A stretch of 64,000 nucleotides of DNA from Pelecanus crispus (lineage: Eukaryota; Chordata; Aves; Pelecaniformes; Pelecanidae): NCBI RefSeq assembly GCF_030463565.1, contig NC_134655.1, positions 1,624,372-1,688,371 on the forward strand, written 5' to 3'. Shown one piece after another: positions 1-11,700 of the stretch (position 1 is its first letter; every line of letters begins with the position of its first letter). The position numbers and the translations under genes were made by a program. The notes below the pieces were generated by a model that searched no databases, had not been told where the DNA came from, and worked only from the letters and a program-made list of their open reading frames with translations.

Positions 1-3000
1 ATCTTGCAACGAGGGCGGCACAGAGAAATGCTATCAAACAAGATGCAAGCATTCACAAACCAGAAGAGTCTCATGTTTTTATAGTATTTCTTCTGACCGC
101 AGAGGAATGCCTTTGAAACCAAAACCTCCGGAAAAGGCAGCACTTGGGAAATTGTGTTGATATTATGTTTTTGAACTTGAGGATTCATGCTAATTGATGC
201 CCTGCTGAGCAGTTGCAGCACAGAGCACAGGGTGGTGGAAGGTCTTTCCTTTCTGGCCTTTTAGACGCTGACCACAACCTGTGGGCAAAAGGAAAATGAG
301 GCATAGATGGCTTTGAGCAAATGATTGCTTAAATCATGATCTCAGCCCCAAATAAAGAGGGTATGTATAATCAACGGAGACAGCTTCCTACTTTAGCTAA
401 GAAGCAGCAGAGAAAAACGTGGAAAGGAAAAGAGCAGTGCAGCTCATCACCTGATTAATATAAGCAAACAGAAACAAGCAGTTTCCCACCTCGCAGCAAC
501 ACAATAGGATGCATAAGACACCACGCTCAGACAAAGTCTCTCACCCCACCCTCAAGCCAAGCTTCACTGGGGAAATAAAGGGTTGGTGCTGGTGGAGATG
601 TAAGCAGGGTCCGGCCCAAAGACCTAAGTAGGGCAAAGCACAGGGCCGTGATTTTCAGATGAGCTGGGGATTTCCAGAGCTGCATTTTCAGGGACCCAAC
701 TTGGGATACTTAGAGGTGCTTGGTTTTCAGAAAATGTAGAGACCCTGCTTTCTGGTGAACAAAAAAAAAAGCTTGTGAGAGGACTCTTTCTAAAAGCCAT
801 TGTGCATCACCCAGATGCTGCTGTGCCCAGGCTCAGGACAACATCTGGACCCCTGAGAAACCAGTGCACTCACTAAGACACAAACCCTTCCAACTTTTAC
901 CATGGGGGCTCCATGGGAGCTGCAAAGGGCCCTGGAACCCCCAACAAATAGGGGCTGTGCTGAGCCAGGATGGTGTGCTGGCACTTGGGCATGCTCATCA
1001 TGGACTTCTCGCTCCCATGCATTTTCTCCCAGGAATAAAGCCACCAGCAGCTGGTGGAAGAAAAGCAAAATGTCTGATGCTTTGCAGTCCTAGCTTTCTA
1101 AATAGTGTATGAAGAAGAAAGAGGCTTTCACGGCACATTTATTCTGTCAGTTTAATCCAGCCGCTCCTGAAGATATAAATAGCACCTGCGTCCTCCTCCA
1201 CTCCCTCCCACCCAGCAGGGATGGGAGCTGATCCCACGGGCAGAGGCATCGTGCACAGTCAGAATAAAACCATCCTGAGTCTTTTGCTTGCTGGTCCCAG
1301 CCAAACTTGTGCTTTTCCCTGCAAGTCTGGTTTGAACAGCGGCTGAGGTGGGCAACACCACCCTGCTCCAGAGGCCGTCGGGAAGCTGGTCTAGGACCTC
1401 TCCTACCACTCATCACACCTACAGCGTGATCAGCTCCGGTGCAGTGTCACCTCTGGCCACGATATTGCTGTTGTGCCCTGTGCCAGAGATGTGTGAATTT
1501 CAGTGACATTTCTTGGAAAAATCCATTTCTGGACAGAACAAGCGATTATTGCCAAATAACAGCAAGACCTCGGGACTCTTTGAGGCAAACAACACCTTGG
1601 AAAATCAAGCGCTGATTGTGTTTTGAAAGAGCTCCAGCCACGGATGACCAGATCTCCTTGGACTGGACCCAGGTCATTCCTTAGACATCCATGGCAAGGG
1701 CTACAGTGAAAGGTGCAGGGGTCCCAAAGGCTAATATTTGGGTTTGGGCCAGTAGAAGCCACCTACTTAGTGCGCTTGCAGGCGTGAGCAGAAGGACCAG
1801 AGGCACAGACGCGATGGCTCTCCAGGCCTCCTGGAAAAGAGGACACACAGAGGGAAGGAAGGAGGGAGGGAAGGAGGGAGGTTGTCCGCTCCTGCTGCTG
1901 CACGTCAAGCTGCCACCTTGGATTTCACGCTTGCAAAAGCATGAGACAAACGGCTCCCCAGCAGTGGCTGAGGACAGGCACCACACGTCCCCGCGCTGCT
2001 GCAGAGGAGCATCCGGGGGCTCTGTGGTGGCTGAAGAGGATGGGAGGGCGGGCGTCACACGGGCATCCCTTGCTCTTCGCTCCGTCTCAGTCCAGAGCCC
2101 GGTCCAAGTGCTGCAGCAACGGCCAAAGGATGGGGAAGCGTGGGGAGAATGTGAGTCCTCCCCCACGCCTCCCCACAATGAGTGTGTGAATTCCTCTGCC
2201 ATCTCCTCGGAGCATCTCTGGGCACGTGTGAATGAATAACATTTGCAGAAGCAGCCTGTAAACGCTGCCTTTTATTAATAAACATTAGTTAGTAATGAAG
2301 TGTCGATACGATCCCACATCATGTAGCAATCTGTACCTGCCTCCCAGCCTGCGAACCAACCCCCCCAGTCATGCCGTAGGCAAAATTCCCATTCAAGTCA
2401 GCAGGACGGAGGCTCTGGGCTTTGCGCGTGAATAACTCAGCTATCCCCAGCCCGTGCCAGAAACCTCTTGTTCCAGCCCCTGCCTCTGCAGGTATTTCTG
2501 TGCTAGCAACAGAGGGAAATGCCGGGACCAGAAACAGGACTCGCTCAGGCTCTGCTGGAGATGTTTGCTGGGATGAACTGGGGCATGGCTCTGACCTCTG
2601 GGTCCCTTCAGACTCTGCCCACATGGGTAGCTCTGCATGGCTGACCCCATCCACGCCAGAAGATGCTCCCTGGCAGGCATTTCCCAGGAGGTAGGGTTGG
2701 GGTTACCATCAGTCCACACGCTCTGCTGTCCTGATTTAGCTGCTCTAACAGGAGCCAGGAGCTGCTGGGACCACCCAAAATGGCATCGCCGGGGCTGCGG
2801 TGGGGCTGCAGAGCAGCCGCAGCCACCAAGGTTTGGGCACGGGTCCTCTCTGCTCAGCTGGGTCACACCATTTCTCTAGGGCACGTGGAGACTGCTGGTC
2901 CTGAAGCCATCCTTGATAACGATGGCAAAGGCACTCACCCCATTTAGCCTCCCTGGCTGGGACGGGCTGGCCCTGATGCAAACAGCATCTGGGGTGCTCT

Positions 3001-3483
3001 GGGATGGAGAGGCACAAAATCACTGGCACATCCATCCCATGGGGCCCCCACTCCTCTCACCCCATCTGGTTGGGATCTCCTTGCTCCCCAGGGCATAAAG
3101 CAATGATTAGGTAAATAATCATTATTTTCTCATGAGTGAGGAGCCTGTGGCCAAGCAGCAGCCCTGTGACACGAGCTGCAGGAGGACCCCCAAAGGTGAC
3201 TCGTCCCCAGGCAGGCAGCTCCCTCCCCAGGTGTCAGGATGCTCAACCGTTCACAGCCTCGTGGCTTCCTGATTGCTTAACTGGTTTAGATCTTTTCTCA
3301 TGCTTCCGCTATATCAAGGACTTGCCAAATCAAAAGGACTATGGGGTTTGGGTTTTTCTGACACACACACACAAACAAGGATGTGTTGGGAGACAGCTCT
3401 GGTTATTCACCTTGGCTGGTTCGTTCATGCCTTGCTAACTGAAACAACTAGCAAAGCCACCCTGAAAACACTGCTGTCAAACA
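1..3483. other. Intergenic, no gene recognised
   Basis: Unique-looking sequence without recognisable coding exon. The longest open frames, on both strands near 1.7-2.2 kb, have no domain-like composition and overlap one another. Only the purine tract at 1850 and a short (CA)n at 3361-3372 stand out. Confidence 0.7.
1850..1881 (+). repeat. (GGAA/GGGA)n purine tract
   Basis: A 32-base run of [23 protein letters not shown] purines. Low-complexity expansion. Confidence 0.9.
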
Positions 3484-3945
3484 TGACAGCCCTGAGGACA
3501 CCAGTGAGCCTTAATGGCCCTGAGCAGCCTCACCTGGAGCCTCCACCCACACCCATGGGCCCAGGAGAGCTATTTAAGCTTGGCCCCAGGCTTTTCTTCC
3601 CTCCCTGAGCTGTGCTGGAGGAGTGCTGGTCTCCAGCTCAGCCCCAGCTTCTGCCTGGCTGTGGAGCCCCATGACCTGGACCTCAATCTGCAGGCTGGCC
3701 TCCTGGGTTGACCTTGCCTCTGCCTTGTCACTATGGACCTGCCTAATGCTCCTGACCCATGGACTGACTTCCCAGCTTGACCCTGGATCTGCCTCATCAC
3801 CATGGTATTGCCTTATGATTTGGACTCTTGGTTGGACCTGGCCACCATCTCTGTGCCTCTCCTGCTTGCCTTGCTTGGGTAATGCGGGACTAGGTCCTGG
3901 CTGGCCCCTGCCCTGATGGCTGTGTGATCCACCTTGGCTCTTGGC
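3484..3945 (+). mobile_element. LTR-like dispersed repeat, copy A
   Basis: The stretch starting TGACAGCCCTGAGG is alignable over most of its length with the segment at 24631. Shared blocks include CCTTAATGGCCCTGAGCAGC, CCTCCACCCACACCCATGGG, a CTATTTAAGC TATA-like box, and TGACTTCCCAGCTTGACC. The TG start, TATA box and ~460-bp length suggest a solo LTR of a family I do not recognise. A non-LTR dispersed repeat is possible. Confidence 0.6.
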
Positions 3946-6900
3946 TTACCTTCCTGAAGGGAGCAACCCTGCTTTTGCTGTTCTGTGATGACTGGGAGCA
4001 AGTGGGTGGTTGCAAAGCTTCAGCTGCACATGGCTGTTACTGCATACATGAGTCTCTGCTGGGAGCATAAAACAAGAAGAAGAAAAACCTGAAAAAAAAA
4101 TGAGGTAGGTTTATGTGTCGAGTATGTTCTTTCTTGAAAGCGCTTCACATCTTTTCTAAAGACAAAAAGTGTTTTGTTGAGGGAAATGAGGTTTTTGTCT
4201 GGAGTAAGGCAGGGAAAAAAAAATGCAACCAGCCATGCTTCCTACTTTCTCATTAACTTTCCAGCTACAGCACAGCTCTCCCTCCTTGGCTAGATGCTTA
4301 TCCATTAGTATGATTTGCTGGGTGGAAGTAGCAGCTTGCAGCCACTACCCAAGGAAATCTATTTTGGGATATTATAAACATTGTTGGTTTTCAGCCACAT
4401 GCTAAAATGTTTTGATTACTGGACAGCTGAAGTCCTCTCTTTGTTGCAGAATAAATAGGATATGGCTTATCATATTCATCAACCCCACTATGGCAGGGGC
4501 CTCTTCTCTCATAAGAGGTAAGGGTTGGCATCTTATGGACCATCTAGACTCTTATCTCACAGGAAGGATATTTTTTATGAACAGGTAACAACAGACAAAG
4601 CATTTCATGCTTATCCACTGCTCTCCTCTCCCAGCCATTGCTGAGCTAGGGGAGGAACCAAAGACTTCAGAGTCCTTGCCAAATCCCTTGAGATCTCTTC
4701 AGCAGCTAGGACATATCAACCAATTAATGAATATAGATAAGATTTTATGAAAAATGCATGATGAATGTACATCTCATTTCAGAAAAGGAGATGTACCTCT
4801 CTTTCAAGCCTGGAAATGCACCAGAACCTTGAGGAAGGTACCTGAATTTCACTTGAATGACCTTGTAAATATGGAGAAATTATTCTGCCCATACAGCTAA
4901 GGACTTGAGTGCTCTTTGTATCTGGCTCACACAGTCAAGAAGTAAAAATGTGTAGTGTTGTCTTGCTAACATCCCTAATGTCAGGGGCACATCTGAGCCC
5001 TTCTGTAATAAGCATGGTGGTGGGAAAGGCAGAGTCACTTCCATTTGAGGGTGGAGTCGCACTCTGGGTGTCTTGCTGTCTCTTCTGGAGACAGAGCTTC
5101 TGCCCTTATGGGGAGGGATTCCTGGACATGAGCTTGAGAAACTGGACTCTACCTGGAGACCAGCAGCAAGTGGAGTACTTCAAAGGCCTGTCCTGGGACC
5201 TGTCCTGTTTAATGCCTTTAATGACCTGGAGGGGATGGAATACTTGCTCGAAGTTTGCAGATGACATCAAATAAAGGGGAGCAGTTGATATGCTTGAGGG
5301 CAGCATGACAGTGACTGAACATCTCAATTTATTCCTTGCTTGGGAAGTTCCTGAGCCCTGGGAATCAAAAGAATCAGGAAAGCCTATCCTGCAGCCACTA
5401 TATAATAAAAAACCTGTGTACATCCTGAAATGTGCAGAAGTAGGCATTTTTTCCTTTTTTTCTGATTGTTCAGAAAGTATCAGGATCCTGAGTTTCTGGC
5501 AGAGAAGCGGCCCAGCAGCTAGCAGTGCTGGGGGAGGAGAGCAGAAGGGAGTTTTGCCATGGACCTGCTGAACCCAGCCAGCAGCACATGCTGGGGAGAT
5601 GGCACATCCAGGGCTGCGGACATCACACCGAGTTCTTCTCTTACATGATTGTCAATGGCTTATAGCTTCATTGGCCAAGCTGGTGACTGGGTGTGAATCG
5701 CAAAGCCAAGCAGGCAGGGATAAATCAATGCACTGTAATCCCTCTGTCCCTGTCTCTCTGGGGAGCACATACCAAAGTTGTGCGATTGGTGCTGATGTTG
5801 ACAGGGAGGGGAGTAAGGGAAAGGGACATTTGGTCACTTGGAGGTCTGTGGTGCCTCCACATCACAGCTACTGCGTTGCTTACTTGACTGTGCCAAGAGC
5901 TACATATTGCCTTAACCCCTAGAGAATTTCATGCTACTGAACTTGGTCTTGATGACTTGCCATTTTAAGGCTAACCTTGAGCAGCTTATTCTGTGCAGAT
6001 TATTTAGATATTCCCCCAGTTGACATCAATCTACAAGTTTGGTCAGTCACCTCTCTGTGCTCCTGACTACACGGTTCACCCCTGGATGGAGTGATGAGGC
6101 TTTGGAGATTTAATTCCCTTGGATTTCTTAATATAATCATATTTCAGATAATGATTCACTTCAGAGCTGGAGCACTTAGATGTGCAGAGGACAGTTGGAT
6201 TGTTTTTTGGTCACAGGAGCATCTCCAGGCCATCTTGCCTCTCCTGGTGTTGGTGAGGCACTGACAGACCCTCTGTTCTAGATCTACTGGGGCCAAACAC
6301 ACATCTCTGCTGCCTAGAGCTGTTAACGATCTCTGTCCCGCAGCTGAATTGATATACTATGCATCCAACTGAATCATAGGAGGCTTTGTTTACTGGGAAT
6401 CCCACAAATTTCTCCCAGTCCTCTCTTTGCCCTGAATTTCAATAGACTACTTATCTGTCATGCTTGCTGTGATTCCAGATGGCCTCAGCTGAAGTCTGTC
6501 TGTTGGGAAGAGACTTTTCCCCATGGATCTTCCCAGTAAGCAAGCATCTGCACACCAGTTCAGAGCCAGGCTGGTCTTGTCCCATCACATCTTTTGCAAT
6601 TTGTGAGAATTGCCCTTCAAGGGATTACTTGAACAGCCAATTGCTTAAATACCTTTGTTAGCTTGGTACGAACATCAAGAATGGTCTTGGCCTCCTGTTG
6701 CCACTTATTTCATGAAAGACAGCAGGCAGGTCTCTTCCCATATTCTTATTTAGGCTTTTGTTTGGTCTTGAGACTGCTTTGTGTATTGCTGCTCCTGCAC
6801 AGGGCACTAGGGCACCAGAAGGAAGTAATTCAGAACTCCCTACAGAAATCCCTACAAACTGATTTTTTTATTGGTAAATAAATATAAGAATTTCTCACTT

Positions 6901-8235
6901 TTTAGAAGATTAAAAGAAGAACTCAAGAAAATTAACTAATTTTTGCCTGCCTGGCTAAGTCAACAAAATTTGTCACTGCACTAGCCATCTGTATGTCAAT
7001 CATTCCCTGCCTTAAATAGCATCCAAACCAGATGACCACTTTCACCCAGTTTGAACAGATGTGCAGAAGACTTAAGGACAATCAGGCTCCTACTGGCCTC
7101 ATGAAAAACAGCAGGTCAGAGTGCATTTTCCACCTGGCTGTCTTCATATGGGGTGGATTTTTTCCTTCCCTCCAGATTTTACTGTAGTGGGGGAAAGGTT
7201 TCCTATAGCCAAAAATGTTGGGTTTGTGTTTTTCTGCAAAAGTTTAAGAAAAAACTTCCATTTCTGCACCAGCTCTAATAAATAACAAAGACTTAAAGCC
7301 TCATGCTTAGCTAGAAGTATTTATTAATAAAACTGGGAAATTTCAGGGTTTTTCCTGCTCACTCTTGCTGAGAGAAATGAATCTCCAATGGAAAAGCAGC
7401 AAAGCTAATGCATATCCACTGCCAGCCCAAGCTAGAAGGGTAATTTTTTTGGCTATGAGACTTTGGATGAAGCTGCCTCTGTGGTTCCTGTCTCTGTGGG
7501 AGATGAGTTTTATTCAGACCCTTCTGTAGGGGTCTGCTCCACTTCTTGGCTGTGTGGTGTTTACTTTGAAAGTTGGAACAGGTCTGTAGTGCAAGAGATA
7601 AGGCAGGGTGTTTTGATAATTTCTAACAGTTTGTGTAGTCTGGCAGCCCAGAACAGGGACTTTATTACTTTACTGTCACAAATTCAATACTACTGCCACA
7701 AAACCAGCAATACTACTACTTATATCCTGAGACGGAGGTGGACAGTGGGGGTGTCTTCACAACATCCACTTCGGGCTGTGTCAGAGACCTGACACAGGAT
7801 GCTGTGACAGTCTTGGCTGAGGCCACCATGCAGGTCATGCAGAAAGATGGTGCTTTTGGCTGCCTGACTTGCGGAATGATGTGGATTTTGGTATTTCACT
7901 TTTGTTGGGTGATGGCAGGGCTCCTGCTGGCAGCCCCACCACTGCTGGGTCTGGTCTTAGGACAGGGGGTACCGTCTCAGAAATGCTGCTGCCCTATGGT
8001 GGCACAAGGGCTGCACATATACCCTCTGCAGCTTCAGCTGTATTTCAAATTGCTCTGAAAGGGGAGGTTTTTCCAAGGAGCTTTTCTGCCTGGTCACCAT
8101 TTTCCACTGTCATGGCTTTGAGAGGAGATGGGGATTCACCCCTGATCTAGAGCTGAACAGAGGGATGCCTCTCAAGAGGAACTGGCTGCTGAGGAAATAC
8201 AACTCTCAGCTGACATTTTCATCCATCCATTGTCC
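3946..8235. other. Intergenic, no gene recognised
   Basis: A/T-richer than the rest of the window. Apart from the old CR1 piece at 5.2-5.3 kb I see nothing recognisable; stop codons are frequent in all frames. Confidence 0.7.
5166..5325 (+). mobile_element. Old CR1 internal (RT) fragment
   Basis: A degraded RT segment reads roughly PVLGPVLFNAFNDLEGMEYL, matching the CR1 pattern [18 protein letters not shown]. It is followed by a TTTGCAGATGACATCAAA block. Frameshifts and divergence make the boundaries approximate. Confidence 0.75.
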
Positions 8236-8753
8236 TGACTTTGGCTGGGATAGAGTTAATATTCTTCCTAGTAGCGGACGTAGTGCTGTGTTTTGGATTT
8301 AGTTTGAGAATAACGCTGATAACACGCTGATGTTTTAGTTGTTGCTAAGTAGTGCTTACTCTAGTCAAGGACTTATCAGCTTCCCATGCTCTGCCAGGGG
8401 CACAAGGAGCTGGGAGGGGGCACAGCCAGAAGAGTTGATCCCAACTGCCCCAAGGGCCATTCCATACCATACGGCGTCATGGGCAGTAAAGAAACTGGGG
8501 GGGTTGGCCGGGGAGCAGCGATCGCTGCTCGGGGACAGGCTAGGTGTTGGTCAGTAGGTGGTGAGCAATTGCATTGGGCATCACTTATTTTGTATATTAT
8601 TATTATTTTCCCTTCCTTTTCTGTCCTATTAAACTGTCTTTATCTCAACCCACAACTTTTCTTTTCCTATTCTCTCCCCCACCCCACTGGGGAGGGGGAG
8701 AGTGAGTGAATGGCTGTGTGGTGTTTAGCTGCCTGCCCCGTTAAACTACAACA
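8236..8753 (+). mobile_element. Solo LTR of an ERV-L-type endogenous retrovirus
   Basis: About 518 bp begins TGACTTTGGCTGGGATAGAG and ends TTAAACTACAACA. Recognisable landmarks of a common bird ERV-L LTR include GGGCACAAGGAGCTGGGAGG, CCATACCATACGGCGTCATG, ATTAAACTGTCTTTATCTC (with its ATTAAA signal) and a CCCCACTGGGG block near the end. The TATA box is degraded (GCAGTAAAG). I see no internal retroviral genes beside it and no clear target-site duplication. Confidence 0.88.
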
Positions 8754-11700
8754 TGCATTCATCCTTCACAGTCTTCAAGGTGGATTATGTTATCTTCCAG
8801 GCTGATACAGATTATTTCACCCAACAGAAGTGTGGAACAAGCTCTTTGTGCATCATGCATGGGATTGCTGTGCACAGTGACTGCACCAATGATTTTGGGC
8901 TAGGAGGAGGAAGCACAGTTTCCTGCTGCTTACCCACCTCTTGCTTTTTTTCCTGGAGTGTAGGGAGAGAGAAGAAGGACATATGGAGAATTTTGGACAG
9001 ATCTTTTAATGTCATGCAACCAAGCAGTATTTTGAAGGCTGGCTGTAGTAACCCAGCAGAAGGGGAGACTGGCTGAGGTTTAAGGACTCTTCCCTTGCTG
9101 ATGCCATCAAAACATCCTTCACCATTCTGGGGGCAGGAGCCCTGTATGTAGTCCCTGGAACCTTGCCTTGGACCCTGCCAGAACAACCTTTGTCTTTGGA
9201 CAATGCGTGAGCCAGCTGGGAAGGGTCAAACTGAAAGCTGAGGGGTCACAAGTCAGGTTCAATGGGATGGTTTTCGTGTTGGACAGGAAGATGGAGCAAA
9301 ACTGCAGTGAAATAGTAAGGGAAAGAAACAGCCCCATCTTTGTGGGGTAGACTATAAAGATTAACAGACTTCAAAGGTGTGGTTGCTTCCACCTATTTGT
9401 AAATCAGCAGCACTAAAGCCAGCAGCCACCTCTGGCAGAGAAACTGGAAGGTGACTGTATGAAATCAGGCCTTTGAGAGCCCCTCATCTGAGTCGAGAAG
9501 TCTGCTCCCTGCCTGCTGCATGCATTAGCATTGAAAAAGCCCCCAGTGAAGCACAGAGCAACCTTTGCAGCCACCAATTATGTTTATAATTCACCAGAGC
9601 TGCAAAAACCAGCAGTTTTCATCTGCGGTGGTGAGGCACAGCTCGAGCAAGGGAGTGCCCTGCCTGTACAGACCCTCCACCTTGCTGCCAGCATCCCTGT
9701 TTGTGGTTTCAGGCCACGTCCCCTGGGAGTCAAAGGCACAGTACGCTTGCATGAGCCACTTTCCTGGCTGCAGGACCAATGTACAGAACCAAAAGGCCTA
9801 TTTTTTAAAAATGTATGTAATTTTAATATGTCTCTTTCACCATCTCCATGAAAGCAGGTGTTCTGTGATGTAATTCTCTTGGTTCTCCATGGACATGCAG
9901 GTTAAAATGTGCATGTCTGTGGTTTGGATTCTAAACTTCACTCATTTTGAGTGGAAGCTGGTGAATGTACATGCTGAGTGAACGTGAGTATTGGCGATGT
10001 GGCTGGCTCGGGGCCAAGGTGACAGACCAGTGGCAGGATGTGCCTGACGTGGCTGAAAGAGACAGGGGACTGCACTTGAGCTGCAATGGGACAACCAAAG
10101 CTTGATGCATCCATCTGGAGAAGTGCCTGGTACAGCTCTACCCTGACCCCCTTGCTGGAGATTGCCCTGTAAGAGTTGCTAGAGGAGCAGCTCTCCTACG
10201 GCCGGACATCCAGGCAGCTTGCTCCAGCCTAGTGCAAGCTTTGTCTTGGCTGCTGGAAGGGCAGAGGACCACAGCACTGGGGTGAGCTGGAAAGTGTTGC
10301 TGAGAGTGACCTTGGCTTACACAACACACTGAAATGTCTTCTCCTTTCTCCCAAAGACTTCACTCATGCATAAAACACGAAGCTGGCCAAGATGTTTTTA
10401 TGCTTACAAGGCTCTCGGGAGGGAAGACTGGGAACCTGAGGTTGAGGATGAGAGAGAGGAAGGACGTGACCCAGGCTGGCAGCAGAGGTGGAAGAGTGGT
10501 GACAATTCGCAGCTCTGCAAGATGGATATCTGCCAGGGGTAAGAGTAGCAGGGAAAAATGTCTTGGAGTTTTTCTCAGAGGGTCACTCAATAGCTTGTGT
10601 TAATCTCTTCTATTTCTGTTTCAATTGGTCTTGATTTTCTTTTCACTTAGAGAATTGACTCTCCCCACCCTCGACTGCCCTGCTCAGGCAGTTGTCCCCT
10701 AGAAAGCTGAGGAAAATGGGTAAAAATAAGCATTGAAATTTTGGCTGTGCTTCTGTAATTGAGCAATGCAGGCACCACTATGACTGGGGGCAGCCAGTGC
10801 TGGCTTGGAAAATCACAGCCAAGTCTCAGAGCAGTTAAAAACACCCTCCAGTAAACTCTGTTTCCTTCTTCCTTTCTGGCAGCAGCAGGAGGATGGGTCC
10901 TCCTCCTCCCAGCTTATTTGGGCTCAGATTTAAGTCTGTTTCCTCATTTGTACCCCCTTGCTGCTTGCTAAGAGGCTTACAGCCCACCCTATCTTAAAAA
11001 AAAAAGTTGACAAATTCAACCAGCGAGGAGTTTCTTTGCTTTTTTTTTATCCCTGCAAGACTCCCCAGCTTGGTTAGTCTTCAGCTTCATTATGTCATTT
11101 TTGGCTTACCAAAGGATGAAAATAATGAAGTGATAAATCCCCCTGATGAGCCAAGAAGCCAATGTGCTCTCACCTTCATAATTCCACATCCACTCTAGGC
11201 TCACGGGGATAACACTAAGATGAAGATTGTCCTTGGGGTTTCCCAGGAACAACTCTTCATGTTATCCTTCTGGTCAAAGAAGTTGTCAGACACCAGGAAT
11301 ACTGTGTGTTTGTGCGTGCAGGGAGAGGTACCTCTTGCAAGGCTTTCCTGCCTGTCGATGCCTCTGAGACCGCTCTGTGCAGGCCATTGGGTCAAACCGT
11401 GAAAGCAGCTCTGTCTTCCTCAGGCTTTACCCAAGAGGATGGAGAGTGTTAATGCAGCACTGGAAACCTCATGTTCTTGTCAAACCCCCAGTGATTAGTG
11501 TTCCTAGATTAATAGATACAGCTCTACTTAAAACCAGATCAATAGTTTTCACTCACTTTTTTGGTCCTGTTCCCTGGAGCTGAGGCATTAAGTGATTGCT
11601 CCTGGAGATATATTGCACAAGGTGCAGTTCTGTATGGAAATGAGCTTCCCAAGGAGAGCAAATGTTCGGATAATAGCTCATTCCTTTGACCATGCCTTTA

